Below, piece after piece: positions 1-8,246 of a DNA stretch of 21,202 nucleotides. The stretch covers positions 1-21,202 of the IMG/VR virus record IMGVR_UViG_3300022927_000148; one strand, given 5' to 3'. The DNA comes from a virus. The notes under the pieces are model-generated. The model was not told the DNA's origin, did not search any database, and worked only from the letters and a program-made list of their open reading frames with translations. The number at the start of each line of letters is the position of its first letter. Within the stretch, counting starts at the first letter, position 1. The translations under genes and the position numbers were made by a program.

Positions 1-1215
1 TAGTGTTGCGCCGTTAATACTGTAGTCATTTGTTGAGACTATCAGTCCATTTACGAACACTAAAACGCTGTGTACTGTGTGGTCTGCTTGACAAGTGAAG
101 TCGGTTGTACTACCGTCACCTGTGTATTCGTGACTTGTATAAACAAGATTGAGAGTATTATTTGTAACACTACCTGCTTGGAGTTGTGTAACTGTGGCGT
201 GTGCTGAACGATGTTTTATAATTACTTCGCCTCCTTGCGGAACAGCATCATTTAGTGTTAAAATATTATTTGAAACTGTATAGTTTTCTGTAACACCAGG
301 TACTTGTATAACAGCATCTACATATACATCTATTGATTCTGCGTCTGCTGGAGTACTAGCAAGTGTAAAACTACTTTGTGAACTAGCCGTTACCTGATAA
401 ACTTCTGTTGATGGTACTGTTCCATCAACTACGCTATCTGTAAAACTAAATCCACCACTACCGTCGGTAGTTAGAATTTGACCAGCAGAACCATCGCTGA
501 TTCCTAAATCAGTTAGTTCTTCTGGAACGTCTGTGATTTCAACTAATACAACACCACTTCCTTCGTCAGTAATCTGGAAACCATTTGTTGTATTAAATTT
601 AATAGTTGCTACGTTCGGAACATTTACATTTGGGCTATCGTTTACTTCTAATATACCCAAACCTTGTGTTGCAGCGGCACTTAATCCAAATGTTCCAGTG
701 TAAGTAGCACCACTTACATATACACTGTTACCTGTAAAACTTTTTCCGTTTGGTAGATTTTCACCAATAAAATGTAGTACGCCTGCTTGATAATCAAAGA
801 ACCATTCGTCATCGTTACCACTACCAGCAATAAACACCTGATTACTTAAACTACCTGCTCCGGCGGCATCACCAGCAGTGTGAATATAAACTTTAACTAG
901 GTATGTAGATCCAAATTCTGGTGGGATCCAATCACTTACACCAGTTTTCCAAGTTCTATTTGCTGTTGCTGTGCTATCAACAGTACATTCAACTGGCGTA
1001 CTTGTTGGATAAACTGTAACTGTACTAGAACTTGTGCTAGGCATAACGCCTGGAATAGTACTAGCATCTGCCAAAAGTTTATCAGCACGGAGTAAAAGTG
1101 GACTAACAATACTTTCGTTGGCGGCAAGTTTATTGGCATTAGTGTCAGTTTTAGCGACACCATAACCTAACTTTTTCCATAAGTAGTCAACTTTTTGGGT
1201 ATCTGAAACTGCCAT
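1..1215 (-). CDS. Virion structural protein, tail-fibre-like (C-terminus outside window)
   Basis: An open frame of 405 codons runs from an ATG at 1215 to the left edge with no stop, so the C-terminus lies outside the window. The start ATG overlaps the TAA of the upstream gene (TAATG), which indicates translational coupling. The N-terminal ~45 residues look helical (DYLWKKLGYGVAKTD). After that the protein is rich in Gly, Ser, Thr, Val and Asn and reads as beta-structured. The stretch GSAGQILTTDGSGGFSFTD around residues 245-265 is a motif seen widely in phage tail-fibre and fibre-attached proteins. Neighbouring genes are also structural. No catalytic motif is visible. I infer an exposed tail or fibre component; a baseplate-attached adaptor is possible. 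Confidence 0.72.
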   Translation of the reverse strand, partial: MAVSDTQKVDYLWKKLGYGVAKTDTNANKLAANESIVSPLLLRADKLLADASTIPGVMPSTSSSTVTVYPTSTPVECTVDSTATANRTWKTGVSDWIPPEFGSTYLVKVYIHTAGDAAGAGSLSNQVFIAGSGNDDEWFFDYQAGVLHFIGENLPNGKSFTGNSVYVSGATYTGTFGLSAAATQGLGILEVNDSPNVNVPNVATIKFNTTNGFQITDEGSGVVLVEITDVPEELTDLGISDGSAGQILTTDGSGGFSFTDSVVDGTVPSTEVYQVTASSQSSFTLASTPADAESIDVYVDAVIQVPGVTENYTVSNNILTLNDAVPQGGEVIIKHRSAHATVTQLQAGSVTNNTLNLVYTSHEYTGDGSTTDFTCQADHTVHSVLVFVNGLIVSTNDYSINGATL

Positions 1216-4200
1216 TAGCTCGCTGCTCCTACGCTAATTGAGTTGAGCGTTTGGAATCCGTCTAACCCTATACGAACCAGTACGACATTACCTGTTGCGT
1301 TACTCATGTTTTCACTACCTAGTGTTAGTGTATAACTGTTATTAATACTTGATCCTGTTGGAATAACATCAGCACCAGTTAAGGCGCAACCGTCACTACC
1401 GTTACCACCGCCGCTTGTGTTTGCTCCTGGTACGCCTACTCCCAAATACTGTGAGGTACCATCTATCCAACCATTTGCTCCGCTGGCTGTATCAACAGTA
1501 GTTCCCGGCGCGGCAATCCAAAGTCCAGCAATACCTGTGCTACTATTAATTGTTACATCAAAGTTAGCAACAACTTGTCTACGGAAAGCAAATGTATAAT
1601 ATTGTCTACCATTGTCACTACTTCTGTCTGGTCCTACTGGCAAATAACCTGTACTTAAATCTTCTGTGTAATGTGTTAGTGTACCTAAACGCACTGTTGC
1701 TTCTTGTGTTCCACTGACTGCTTCATTACCCTGCCACACATTGTTTGTATAGTAGTTTGTAGCACCGTTAAAACTAGGTGTATCAGTTGTCGCACTTAGG
1801 AAATCTGCTATACGCAAACCACTATCTGTATAAGTTCCGTTACCTAAACTACCGGAAACTGAAACTGTTGTATCGCTAAATCCTGTTGGGTTTGCTGTAT
1901 GAACTTGAATCTTAGGACCATTTAATTCAACATATCCACCTGTTCCGTTAACATTATACGCTCTAAATTTAATTGTTTCAATACCAATAACACTACTGCT
2001 TGTTAAACTAATGGTTTGATCGCCAATAGCATAAGGACTACTTACACCAACGTTAACGTTTGGAATACCACCTGTAAGCATACTACTTGTGCCATCAATA
2101 TCTGTATATGATTTATACTGTGTACTAACTGTGGCTCCGCTTGTGCTTTCGTAGTTTGTACCATTTGCTATTTCAAATACTTGTGTAGTATCTCTATATG
2201 CTTGTCCAGTTAAATTACTAATTGTAGCACCGCTTAATGTTAGTGTTGGGCTACCAGTATTGTAATAAGGAATACCGCTGATATATCTATATGTACCAGC
2301 ATTATTTTCTGTTAGTGTAGCACTACTTACATCAACTGTAGGTGTGCTTGTCATGTCATCATAAACTACTGTAACATAATTTGTGTTACCAGTTGAGGAA
2401 TGTTCTAATCTTTGATCGTTAACACCTACATTATAAGATGTTAAAGACTGTGTAATCTTTGCGTCAAATGTTTGATAAAATCCACTTGGGTAACTACTGC
2501 CTATTGTAGTATGAGCGTCACCTTGTCCACTTACAATTAAACTTGTAAATGTGCCGTTTTCATTAGTAGCAGTAGTAAATGTTTTGTTACCACTATCAAT
2601 ACCATTGATAATTGCTGTCAGTGTTCCACTTAAACCATCATAAACATTGTTAACTGTACTTGTGTCAATGGTGCCGCTAGTATAACGTCTAGCAGTAGTA
2701 GTTGTTAAACTATCTCCTGCGCTAAGTGGGTTAGTGTCACTATTATCTGTAAACCCTGCTGCCAGTTTTGGACTAGAACCTTGATAACTATCTGATAATG
2801 TTATAGATGCGCTACTTAATCCGCCAGGCGCACTAGGCACAGCATGTAATGTGAATGTTAAACTTTCGCTATCGCTTTGTGCTGTTAAATCTGGAGTTCC
2901 GCTTGCTGTAAGTTGAACTGTATAATTTTGTCCTGTAGCAATACCAGTAAAGTTATGGTCCAGTGTAGCACCTATTGTACCAGCACTACTGCCATCTTCT
3001 AAAATAATTGATGGGTTGCCATAAAAATCCCAAACATATTGATCAGCATTTTGTGAAGTGTTTGTAAATCTTGCTAGGGCTCTATTATTGCCGTTGTAAT
3101 CCGTACCAGCATACAAATCATATTGATTATCACCACTCTTGTCACTTACTGTAACTGCTGTACCTGCTAGGTTAGCACGAACATCTGGTTCAACATGAAC
3201 TGTAAAGTCAGATGTTACAAAAGGACTATTTCCGTGTGGGGTATTAAGTGTTAGTCTACCAGTATAATCCACTGCTGTTCCATTTGCTTGTTCTGTCGAT
3301 GTTAAAGAATATTTGTGTGTAATGCTTCTACCATGATCACCACTAGCATTTGTGCCAGCATTTACTGTTGATGTTGTTCCATCTCCCCATGTATAAACAT
3401 ATTGACTACCGTATGTAGCATAACTACCTACTGTTGTTTCTGTGTCGTTTGTAAATGTAACTGTTAACCCGTTATTGCTTTCTTCGTTAATACCAGTTGT
3501 AATATCAAGAGAAACTTCAGGAGTATGGTCATCATAAATTTTATATGTGTTATTATCACTTGTAGGTGTAGTACCAGGAGTTGCTGTATTATGACTATCT
3601 AAAGTAAGTGTTACTTGTCTTTGTAATTCTTGTTCAACACTTGCTGTAAATGTATGAGCGAGTCTACCACCGCCTACTCCACCAGCACTTGAATCACTAG
3701 TGATTACATCCGGTGTGCTTCCATCTCCCCATGCCCATGTATATTGAATTGTTGCTCCACTTGTATTTGTAGTTGTATTTTCAAAATAAATTGTATCACC
3801 ATCGTCCCATGATGTAATAGGACTTCCGCCTGTTGGTGAATCATAGGCATCAAAACTAACAACAGGAGTTGCTGTATAAATTGTAACATATCCAGTACGT
3901 TCTTTACTTGCCGTACTACCACTTCCAGTACCGCCATCATTAAATGCTTCTACACTGACATCAAAAGGACTTCCTGTATTAGTACTATATGTATGTGAAG
4001 GAGTTGTACTTGTTGTTGCTGTAGTGGTTGAACCATCACCCCAATCAATAGTATATCTATTTGGATTACCGGTTGATGAAATGTTTAGTGTAACTGCTAA
4101 ACCCGCACCTCCAACAAGTGGAGAACCTGTAAAATCTACGTCTTTAACAAATGTATTATTACGGATATTTTCGATTGTTTCGTTTAGATCATCAATCGCA

Positions 4201-4469
4201 TCTGTAATTGTTTGTTGTGAATCAAATCCCTGAAAAGCACCATCACCAAATGTTCCATCCACAGGTGTACCCAATGTTAGATTACCGCCACTACCTGATT
4301 GAGCATCAACGTATGCTTTAGTTGCTAAATCCTGAGCGTCGGTTGGATCACTAGCATTTTTAACTTGCTTGGTTGAAGCATCAATATTACCAGTAGTGCC
4401 AGCGTCTAATACTAAATCATTGTCATCTGCTTTGATTTTATTAGTAGCATGGTTAATGTTAATGGCCAA
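1215..4469 (-). CDS. Large virion structural protein with PKD-like repeats
   Basis: This 1084-aa protein has a fibre-type N-terminus: residues ~20-55 carry the pattern DAGTTGNIDAS...DPTDAQDLATKAYVD, typical of phage fibre stalk-attachment segments. Three clear PKD-type signatures follow (WGDGS at ~143 and ~247, WGDGT at ~361). A degenerate fourth (YVWDFYGN) lies near 527. The rest is Ser/Thr/Gly-rich and beta-like, with few Cys or Trp. PKD and related Ig-like folds in phage virions usually bind surfaces or glycans, so I infer an exposed adhesin-like tail or capsid decoration. The start is TTG at 4469, supported by AGAGGA at 4478-4483 on this strand, 8 nt upstream. A late promoter lies just before it. 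The stop overlaps the next start. Confidence 0.82.
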   Translation of the reverse strand: MAININHATNKIKADDNDLVLDAGTTGNIDASTKQVKNASDPTDAQDLATKAYVDAQSGSGGNLTLGTPVDGTFGDGAFQGFDSQQTITDAIDDLNETIENIRNNTFVKDVDFTGSPLVGGAGLAVTLNISSTGNPNRYTIDWGDGSTTTATTSTTPSHTYSTNTGSPFDVSVEAFNDGGTGSGSTASKERTGYVTIYTATPVVSFDAYDSPTGGSPITSWDDGDTIYFENTTTNTSGATIQYTWAWGDGSTPDVITSDSSAGGVGGGRLAHTFTASVEQELQRQVTLTLDSHNTATPGTTPTSDNNTYKIYDDHTPEVSLDITTGINEESNNGLTVTFTNDTETTVGSYATYGSQYVYTWGDGTTSTVNAGTNASGDHGRSITHKYSLTSTEQANGTAVDYTGRLTLNTPHGNSPFVTSDFTVHVEPDVRANLAGTAVTVSDKSGDNQYDLYAGTDYNGNNRALARFTNTSQNADQYVWDFYGNPSIILEDGSSAGTIGATLDHNFTGIATGQNYTVQLTASGTPDLTAQSDSESLTFTLHAVPSAPGGLSSASITLSDSYQGSSPKLAAGFTDNSDTNPLSAGDSLTTTTARRYTSGTIDTSTVNNVYDGLSGTLTAIINGIDSGNKTFTTATNENGTFTSLIVSGQGDAHTTIGSSYPSGFYQTFDAKITQSLTSYNVGVNDQRLEHSSTGNTNYVTVVYDDMTSTPTVDVSSATLTENNAGTYRYISGIPYYNTGSPTLTLSGATISNLTGQAYRDTTQVFEIANGTNYESTSGATVSTQYKSYTDIDGTSSMLTGGIPNVNVGVSSPYAIGDQTISLTSSSVIGIETIKFRAYNVNGTGGYVELNGPKIQVHTANPTGFSDTTVSVSGSLGNGTYTDSGLRIADFLSATTDTPSFNGATNYYTNNVWQGNEAVSGTQEATVRLGTLTHYTEDLSTGYLPVGPDRSSDNGRQYYTFAFRRQVVANFDVTINSSTGIAGLWIAAPGTTVDTASGANGWIDGTSQYLGVGVPGANTSGGGNGSDGCALTGADVIPTGSSINNSYTLTLGSENMSNATGNVVLVRIGLDGFQTLNSISVGAAS

Positions 4470-4477
4470 CTTTTCAT

Positions 4478-4483
4478 TCCTCT
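4478..4483 (-). promoter_or_regulatory. Ribosome binding site supporting a TTG start
   Basis: AGAGGA on the minus strand sits 8 nt before the TTG at 4469. The nearby ATG inside the same leader (GGAATGAAAAG) is in a different frame, so this site favours TTG as the real start of the PKD-repeat gene. Confidence 0.6.
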
Positions 4484-4501
4484 ATAAGTTCGTTTACTAT
4501 G

Positions 4502-4509
4502 TATTTATA
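4502..4509 (-). promoter_or_regulatory. T4-type late promoter
   Basis: The minus strand reads TATAAATA exactly, the T4 late promoter element recognised by gp55-directed RNA polymerase. It is followed by CA, giving TATAAATACA. It lies in the 51-nt gap before the PKD-repeat gene, about 33 nt upstream of its TTG start, which matches the spacing of the other late promoters here. Confidence 0.8.
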
Positions 4510-4520
4510 ATAATCTAATG

Positions 4521-5222
4521 TTAGATCGTAATAGTTGATCTATGATTAGACAATACTACCCAGCCTGAACTGGTGTACATTAATGTTGCTGTTTCTCCAG
4601 CATTGTTAAATGTAATACTTGAAAAACCTAACGGCGTGTCTGGTGTTAAAACAACAGTTGATGCCGGGGCACTTACTTGAGCAATGATTTTAATTTGTCC
4701 ATTTGAACCATCTGGTAAACTAACAGCATTTGACGTTGTGCCATTAAAATGTGAAACTGCTGTACTTGCACTAACTGGGCCAGTAGTAACAACATCTTCA
4801 CTTGTGCTATTTAAATGTAAATTTTGTGTATAAACGTTTGACCATTCTTTAACATCACTTCCAATGTTATATGCGTTGTCTGTACTTGGTACTACATCAC
4901 TACTAATGTTTGCGTTTAAAGTTAAACTGCCGCCAGCATTACCAAGTGTAATAACATCACCATTAGCAACAAGTGTACCACCAATATACTGATTGCCGCC
5001 TACCCAACTACCACCTTGTACTGAAAGAGCAGCCGGAGCATAACCTGGATCAGTTGGATCAGTTAATTCTGTCCAATTTGGTATATTATTTAAATCAATA
5101 TCGTCTACGCTGTTGAGAGCAAGATCAGTTAATGTCGTGGCTCCAGATGAAGTAACACTGGTTGCTGTTACCGCACCTACAATAATGAGTTCGTTGTTGT
5201 CTGGATTTATATAAGTTGCCAT
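4521..5222 (-). CDS. Virion structural protein, short fibre-like
   Basis: The protein is 233 aa. Its beginning (MATYINPDNNELIIVGAV) and early Ser/Thr/Gly-rich segment resemble the N-termini of fibre-type proteins next to T4-like capsid genes. The middle has GSDVKEWSNVYTQNLHLNS (~residues 122-140), a pattern common in phage fibre shafts (NIGS...W.nvY...lhl). The C-terminus (GETATLMYTSSGWVVLS) resembles a compact beta cap. No enzyme motif is visible. It follows gp23 after a terminator and has its own likely late promoter, so it is probably expressed late as a virion component. A Shine-Dalgarno GGAG lies shortly before the ATG. Its exact place in the particle cannot be told. Confidence 0.72.
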   Translation of the reverse strand: MATYINPDNNELIIVGAVTATSVTSSGATTLTDLALNSVDDIDLNNIPNWTELTDPTDPGYAPAALSVQGGSWVGGNQYIGGTLVANGDVITLGNAGGSLTLNANISSDVVPSTDNAYNIGSDVKEWSNVYTQNLHLNSTSEDVVTTGPVSASTAVSHFNGTTSNAVSLPDGSNGQIKIIAQVSAPASTVVLTPDTPLGFSSITFNNAGETATLMYTSSGWVVLSNHRSTITI

Positions 5223-5248
5223 CCATTTTTCTCCAATATCTATATGTG

Positions 5249-5256
5249 TATTTAGT
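5249..5256 (-). promoter_or_regulatory. Probable late promoter (ACTAAATA)
   Basis: The minus strand reads ACTAAATACA, which matches the last six bases of the late element TATAAATA and the CA that follows it at the other sites. It lies 27 nt before the ATG at 5222 and just downstream of the gp23 terminator, where a fresh promoter is expected. Confidence 0.5.
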
Positions 5257-5270
5257 TAATTCTACTCATA

Positions 5271-5297
5271 AAAAAACAGGACCCGAAGGTCCTGTTT
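5271..5297 (-). terminator. Rho-independent terminator after gp23
   Basis: On the minus strand a perfect 10-bp stem (AAACAGGACC / GGTCCTGTTT) closes a TTCG tetraloop and is followed by a T run. The arms are 5274-5283 and 5288-5297. The C(UUCG)G loop is an unusually stable tetraloop. The site lies 24 nt after the gp23 stop and before a new late promoter, so it separates the head block from the fibre genes. Confidence 0.92.
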
Positions 5298-5320
5298 CTC
5301 TATTTCTAAATAAGCAAATC

Positions 5321-6484
5321 TTACTGGAATGTAAGTGTGCCAGAGTTAACGGCAATCTTGCTTAGGTAGTCAGCAGCGTTACCAAGAGATGAAGCCTGGT
5401 TGCTTAGTTCAACATAACCATAACGTGTCATGAATGAAACAACAGGTTCAAATGTACTTGGATCAAGTACTGTACCGCTTGACATTAGAGGGATATATGG
5501 GCAGTAGAACGCAGCAGCGTCAATTTCGCCTTCACCCTTGTAACCAACGATGATGTTGGCACTGTCTGAAGCGTACTGGTTAACGAATACTTTCATTGTA
5601 CCGTTTAGAGTACCTACAAACTTGGTGTTTGTTGGTGCTTCAAAAGGACCTTCAGTTGTTCTTGCGAACGCTGAAGTTGTCGCACTTTGTAGTACAGTTA
5701 GGATAGTTGGTGAAACAACAACCCAGTTACCTGCGCCACGACGTGTTCTTGAAGCAATTAAGTTTGCTGAACGGTTGATAAGAACAGCAAGAGCAGCGTG
5801 TTGGTCACCAACGAATGTTGGAGTACCGCTTACACCACCTTGGTTGTAAGTATCAGTTGCTGTACCAGCAAGTGTGTCTAGTGAAGTTAGAACTTCCTGA
5901 TCGATTTCAGCAGTAATCTCTTGAGCAAGAGCTTGCATGATTTCTGCTTCAACGTCTAGGCCGTGCATAGACTGTGCGTCTTGAGCGGCTTCGAAAGTCC
6001 AACGTGCGCTTAGTTTGCGTGTCTTCGCTTCGACAGTTTGCTTTAGTACCTGGATGCTTAGAGCGCGGCCTGCTTCTGCTTCAAGAGCTGAAGTAGAATC
6101 GGCTTTGCCTGAACTAGCATTACCAGAATAACCATTAGCAATAGCAAATGGGCTTAGGGCTTCGTCACCAGCAGTAACGCCAGCGGCGGTTGCTGAGTAA
6201 CGTACACGTAGAGTGTGGATTTGACCAACAGGTCCAGTCATTGGCTGTACGCCAACTAGTTCGTTAGCAATAACGGTTGGCATAACACGACGGATAACTG
6301 GTAGGATCACTTTGTTTAGCGTGGCAACGTTGCCAGACATTGTAGTGCCAGCAGCTGCAGTCTCAGCGAGATACGCTTTTGTATTCTCGAGAGTTGCTTC
6401 CATAACCGCTTTCTTGTTGCCTGTCAAACCGTCAGTAAGGGCGCCTTTAGTAACGTCCCAATTTTCAAATAGGTTTTGTGACAT
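5321..6484 (-). CDS. gp23: Major capsid protein (T4 gp23 family)
   Basis: This is the hexameric shell subunit of a T4-like head. The signature segment at residues ~60-96 (ILPVIRRVMPTVIANELVGVQPMTGPVGQIHTLRV) aligns directly with T4 gp23 (MVRRAIPNLIAFDICGVQPM...GQVFALR). The protein is 387 aa, against 521 in T4. Part of the shortening is N-terminal: about 41 residues lie before a YLAE/TAAAG junction that fits the gp21 consensus (L/I-x-E), whereas T4 removes 65. The C-terminal part (FYCPYIPLMSSGTVLDPSTFEPVVSFMTRYGYVEL) is typical of the family. AAAGGAGT precedes the ATG. It is the last gene before the UUCG terminator and lies 20 nt after gp22. Confidence 0.97.
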   Translation of the reverse strand: MSQNLFENWDVTKGALTDGLTGNKKAVMEATLENTKAYLAETAAAGTTMSGNVATLNKVILPVIRRVMPTVIANELVGVQPMTGPVGQIHTLRVRYSATAAGVTAGDEALSPFAIANGYSGNASSGKADSTSALEAEAGRALSIQVLKQTVEAKTRKLSARWTFEAAQDAQSMHGLDVEAEIMQALAQEITAEIDQEVLTSLDTLAGTATDTYNQGGVSGTPTFVGDQHAALAVLINRSANLIASRTRRGAGNWVVVSPTILTVLQSATTSAFARTTEGPFEAPTNTKFVGTLNGTMKVFVNQYASDSANIIVGYKGEGEIDAAAFYCPYIPLMSSGTVLDPSTFEPVVSFMTRYGYVELSNQASSLGNAADYLSKIAVNSGTLTFQ

Positions 6485-6503
6485 TTTGGTATACTCCTTT
6501 AAT

Positions 6504-7595
6504 TTAAATAATACCGGCTAATTTTCTTAGGTTAATAATTTCAGCATCGCTATCAGTGTCCTGTGTGCGAGCCTTGTTACCTGTAATCTCAGTCTTCTGA
6601 GACTCGTTTAGAGTTTGCGCTTTAGATGTTGTTTGTTCGTTAAGAACAGTTGGTAAATACTTTTTAAACGCTGTTGACAATCTGTCAGTAGCAACGCTTT
6701 CAAGTAAGTTACCCATCAATTCACGCTTATCTTTTGCTAATGGGCCTAGCAAGTCAGCAAGTACTTTAGCACGATCTTGTGCTTCAGCAACACGTTTTGC
6801 TTTTTGCTCTGCTTCATTAATCATTTCTTCCTTCTCTTCAACAACTTTCTGTGTTTCGGTTAATTGAGCCTTAACTTCTTCAAGTTGCTTATTAAGAGAA
6901 GAAATTTGAGTACCTTCTGCGAGATGAGAACTCATAAACTCAGTAGCAAAAGTTTCGAAGATCTTACGACCAAACATATTTTCTTTTGCTTTCTGAATGT
7001 CTTCTTTTAGTGTACCTAGCTCTGATGTAATTGTTGATTCAACAATACTTGCTAGTTTAGTAGAAGCCTTTTCAATGAATTTCGCTTTCGCTTCGGCAAT
7101 CATTTCCTTGCCTTCCTGAACAAGTTTAACTTTCTGTTCTAGTAAGTCTTTTTTGTCCTGGTGGAAATCGTTAAGTTCTGTTGTTAGTTGCTCCATTACG
7201 AAGTCTTCTAACTTGGCAAAGTTACCTTCTTGAAGTTTACGGTCATCACGAAGTTCCTGTACTTCAGTTTTTAATGTTTCCATTACAAACTGGTCCAGTA
7301 ACTTAGCATGTTCCGCAATCGCTTTTTTGTAAGATACACTTGCTTGGATAGCGGCTTGTTTGTCTTCAGCAAACTCAGACAATTCAGTTTTAATTGTGTC
7401 AGTTAGCATAGCGTCCATCGCTTCTACCATCTGCTCTTTGTCTGATTCATAACGCTGTGCGAATTCTTCACGTAATTCAATAGTGATTTCTTCGCGAGCT
7501 TCTGAAAGTTTCGCTTCCCAGGCTTCAGTAAGTGTACTACGCACTTCTTCTGAAAGAACTTCTGAACTTAGGAGTTGTTCGATTGCATGAGCCAT
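6504..7595 (-). CDS. gp22: Prohead core scaffolding protein (T4 gp22 family)
   Basis: This is the major internal scaffold on which the gp23 shell assembles; in T4 it is later degraded by gp21 and expelled. The 363-aa protein is highly charged, almost Cys/Trp-free and strongly helical, with long coiled-coil-like Glu/Lys/Gln-rich stretches from ~15 to ~285. It starts MAHAIEQLLSSEVLSEE. Several L/I-x-E tripeptides (for example LSE near residue 14) are potential gp21 cleavage sites. The C-terminal tail (NKARTQDTDSDAEIINLRKLAGII) resembles gp22 ends. It is longer than T4 gp22 (269 aa). The ATG directly abuts the gp21 stop (TAAATG), and the ribosome site AGGAGAA lies within the gp21 coding end. Confidence 0.93.
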   Translation of the reverse strand: MAHAIEQLLSSEVLSEEVRSTLTEAWEAKLSEAREEITIELREEFAQRYESDKEQMVEAMDAMLTDTIKTELSEFAEDKQAAIQASVSYKKAIAEHAKLLDQFVMETLKTEVQELRDDRKLQEGNFAKLEDFVMEQLTTELNDFHQDKKDLLEQKVKLVQEGKEMIAEAKAKFIEKASTKLASIVESTITSELGTLKEDIQKAKENMFGRKIFETFATEFMSSHLAEGTQISSLNKQLEEVKAQLTETQKVVEEKEEMINEAEQKAKRVAEAQDRAKVLADLLGPLAKDKRELMGNLLESVATDRLSTAFKKYLPTVLNEQTTSKAQTLNESQKTEITGNKARTQDTDSDAEIINLRKLAGII

Positions 7596-8240
7596 TTACG
7601 TTCTCCTAATATCTAGGTTATTAATCAATCTAAGTACCTCTTCCTGGAGATACTTTTGTGCTTTAGTGTCATGGTTGGTAGCCTTAGCCACGTCCATTAA
7701 AATATTTCCACGCTTACCATTCATAATCGCTTCATATAATGGATCTGGATATGCGTCCGGTGCACTTGGGTTAGCAACAATATCTACTGTTTGAATTTCG
7801 AAACCACTAACATTTCCGCTTCCGTCTACTTCTCCGCTACCTCTACTTGACACACCTAGCCTACACTTGTTTTCCAATAAGGTTTTACAAATATTACCCA
7901 TTGGAGTTGGTAGTAGTCTGAGGCGTCCTAAACCATCACTGCCGTTCATCCACATCTTTTCGATGATATGGCTTACACGGTCTAGATTTACTTGTAAATC
8001 ATCTGGATGGTCTGCTTCACCTAATACTGAATATCCCTCATCAATTCGTAACTGAATATTTTTAACAGCCTTTGAAATTTCTGTAACGGGATAAACACGT
8101 TGGTTTTGATTACGCTTTTCACCTTGTACAAAGATGCCTTCCATGTACAGGTTTTTGTTGCCGTTGCCGTCATCTTTGGCTTCAACAATACAATTTGCCT
8201 GGTCAAATGAAAGTTTTTCTACAAGGGTTACATTAGCCAT
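7596..8240 (-). CDS. gp21: Prohead core protease (T4 gp21 family)
   Basis: This serine protease matures the prohead by cutting scaffold and capsid proteins after L/I-x-E. The 214-aa protein matches the T4 gp21 family in length and motifs. The N-terminal strand region (NLYMEGIFVQGEKRNQNQRVYP) is followed by GEADHPDDLQVNLDRVSH, with the likely catalytic His78. Then comes CRLGVSSRGSGEVDG, with the likely nucleophile Ser131 or Ser132. VDIVANPSAPDAYPD (from ~152) is the typical third conserved block. These assignments rest on family knowledge; the residues are visible. It lies between the acidic core protein (6 nt gap) and gp22 (abutting), as in T4. Confidence 0.95.
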   Translation of the reverse strand: MANVTLVEKLSFDQANCIVEAKDDGNGNKNLYMEGIFVQGEKRNQNQRVYPVTEISKAVKNIQLRIDEGYSVLGEADHPDDLQVNLDRVSHIIEKMWMNGSDGLGRLRLLPTPMGNICKTLLENKCRLGVSSRGSGEVDGSGNVSGFEIQTVDIVANPSAPDAYPDPLYEAIMNGKRGNILMDVAKATNHDTKAQKYLQEEVLRLINNLDIRRT

Positions 8241-8246
8241 AATCTA

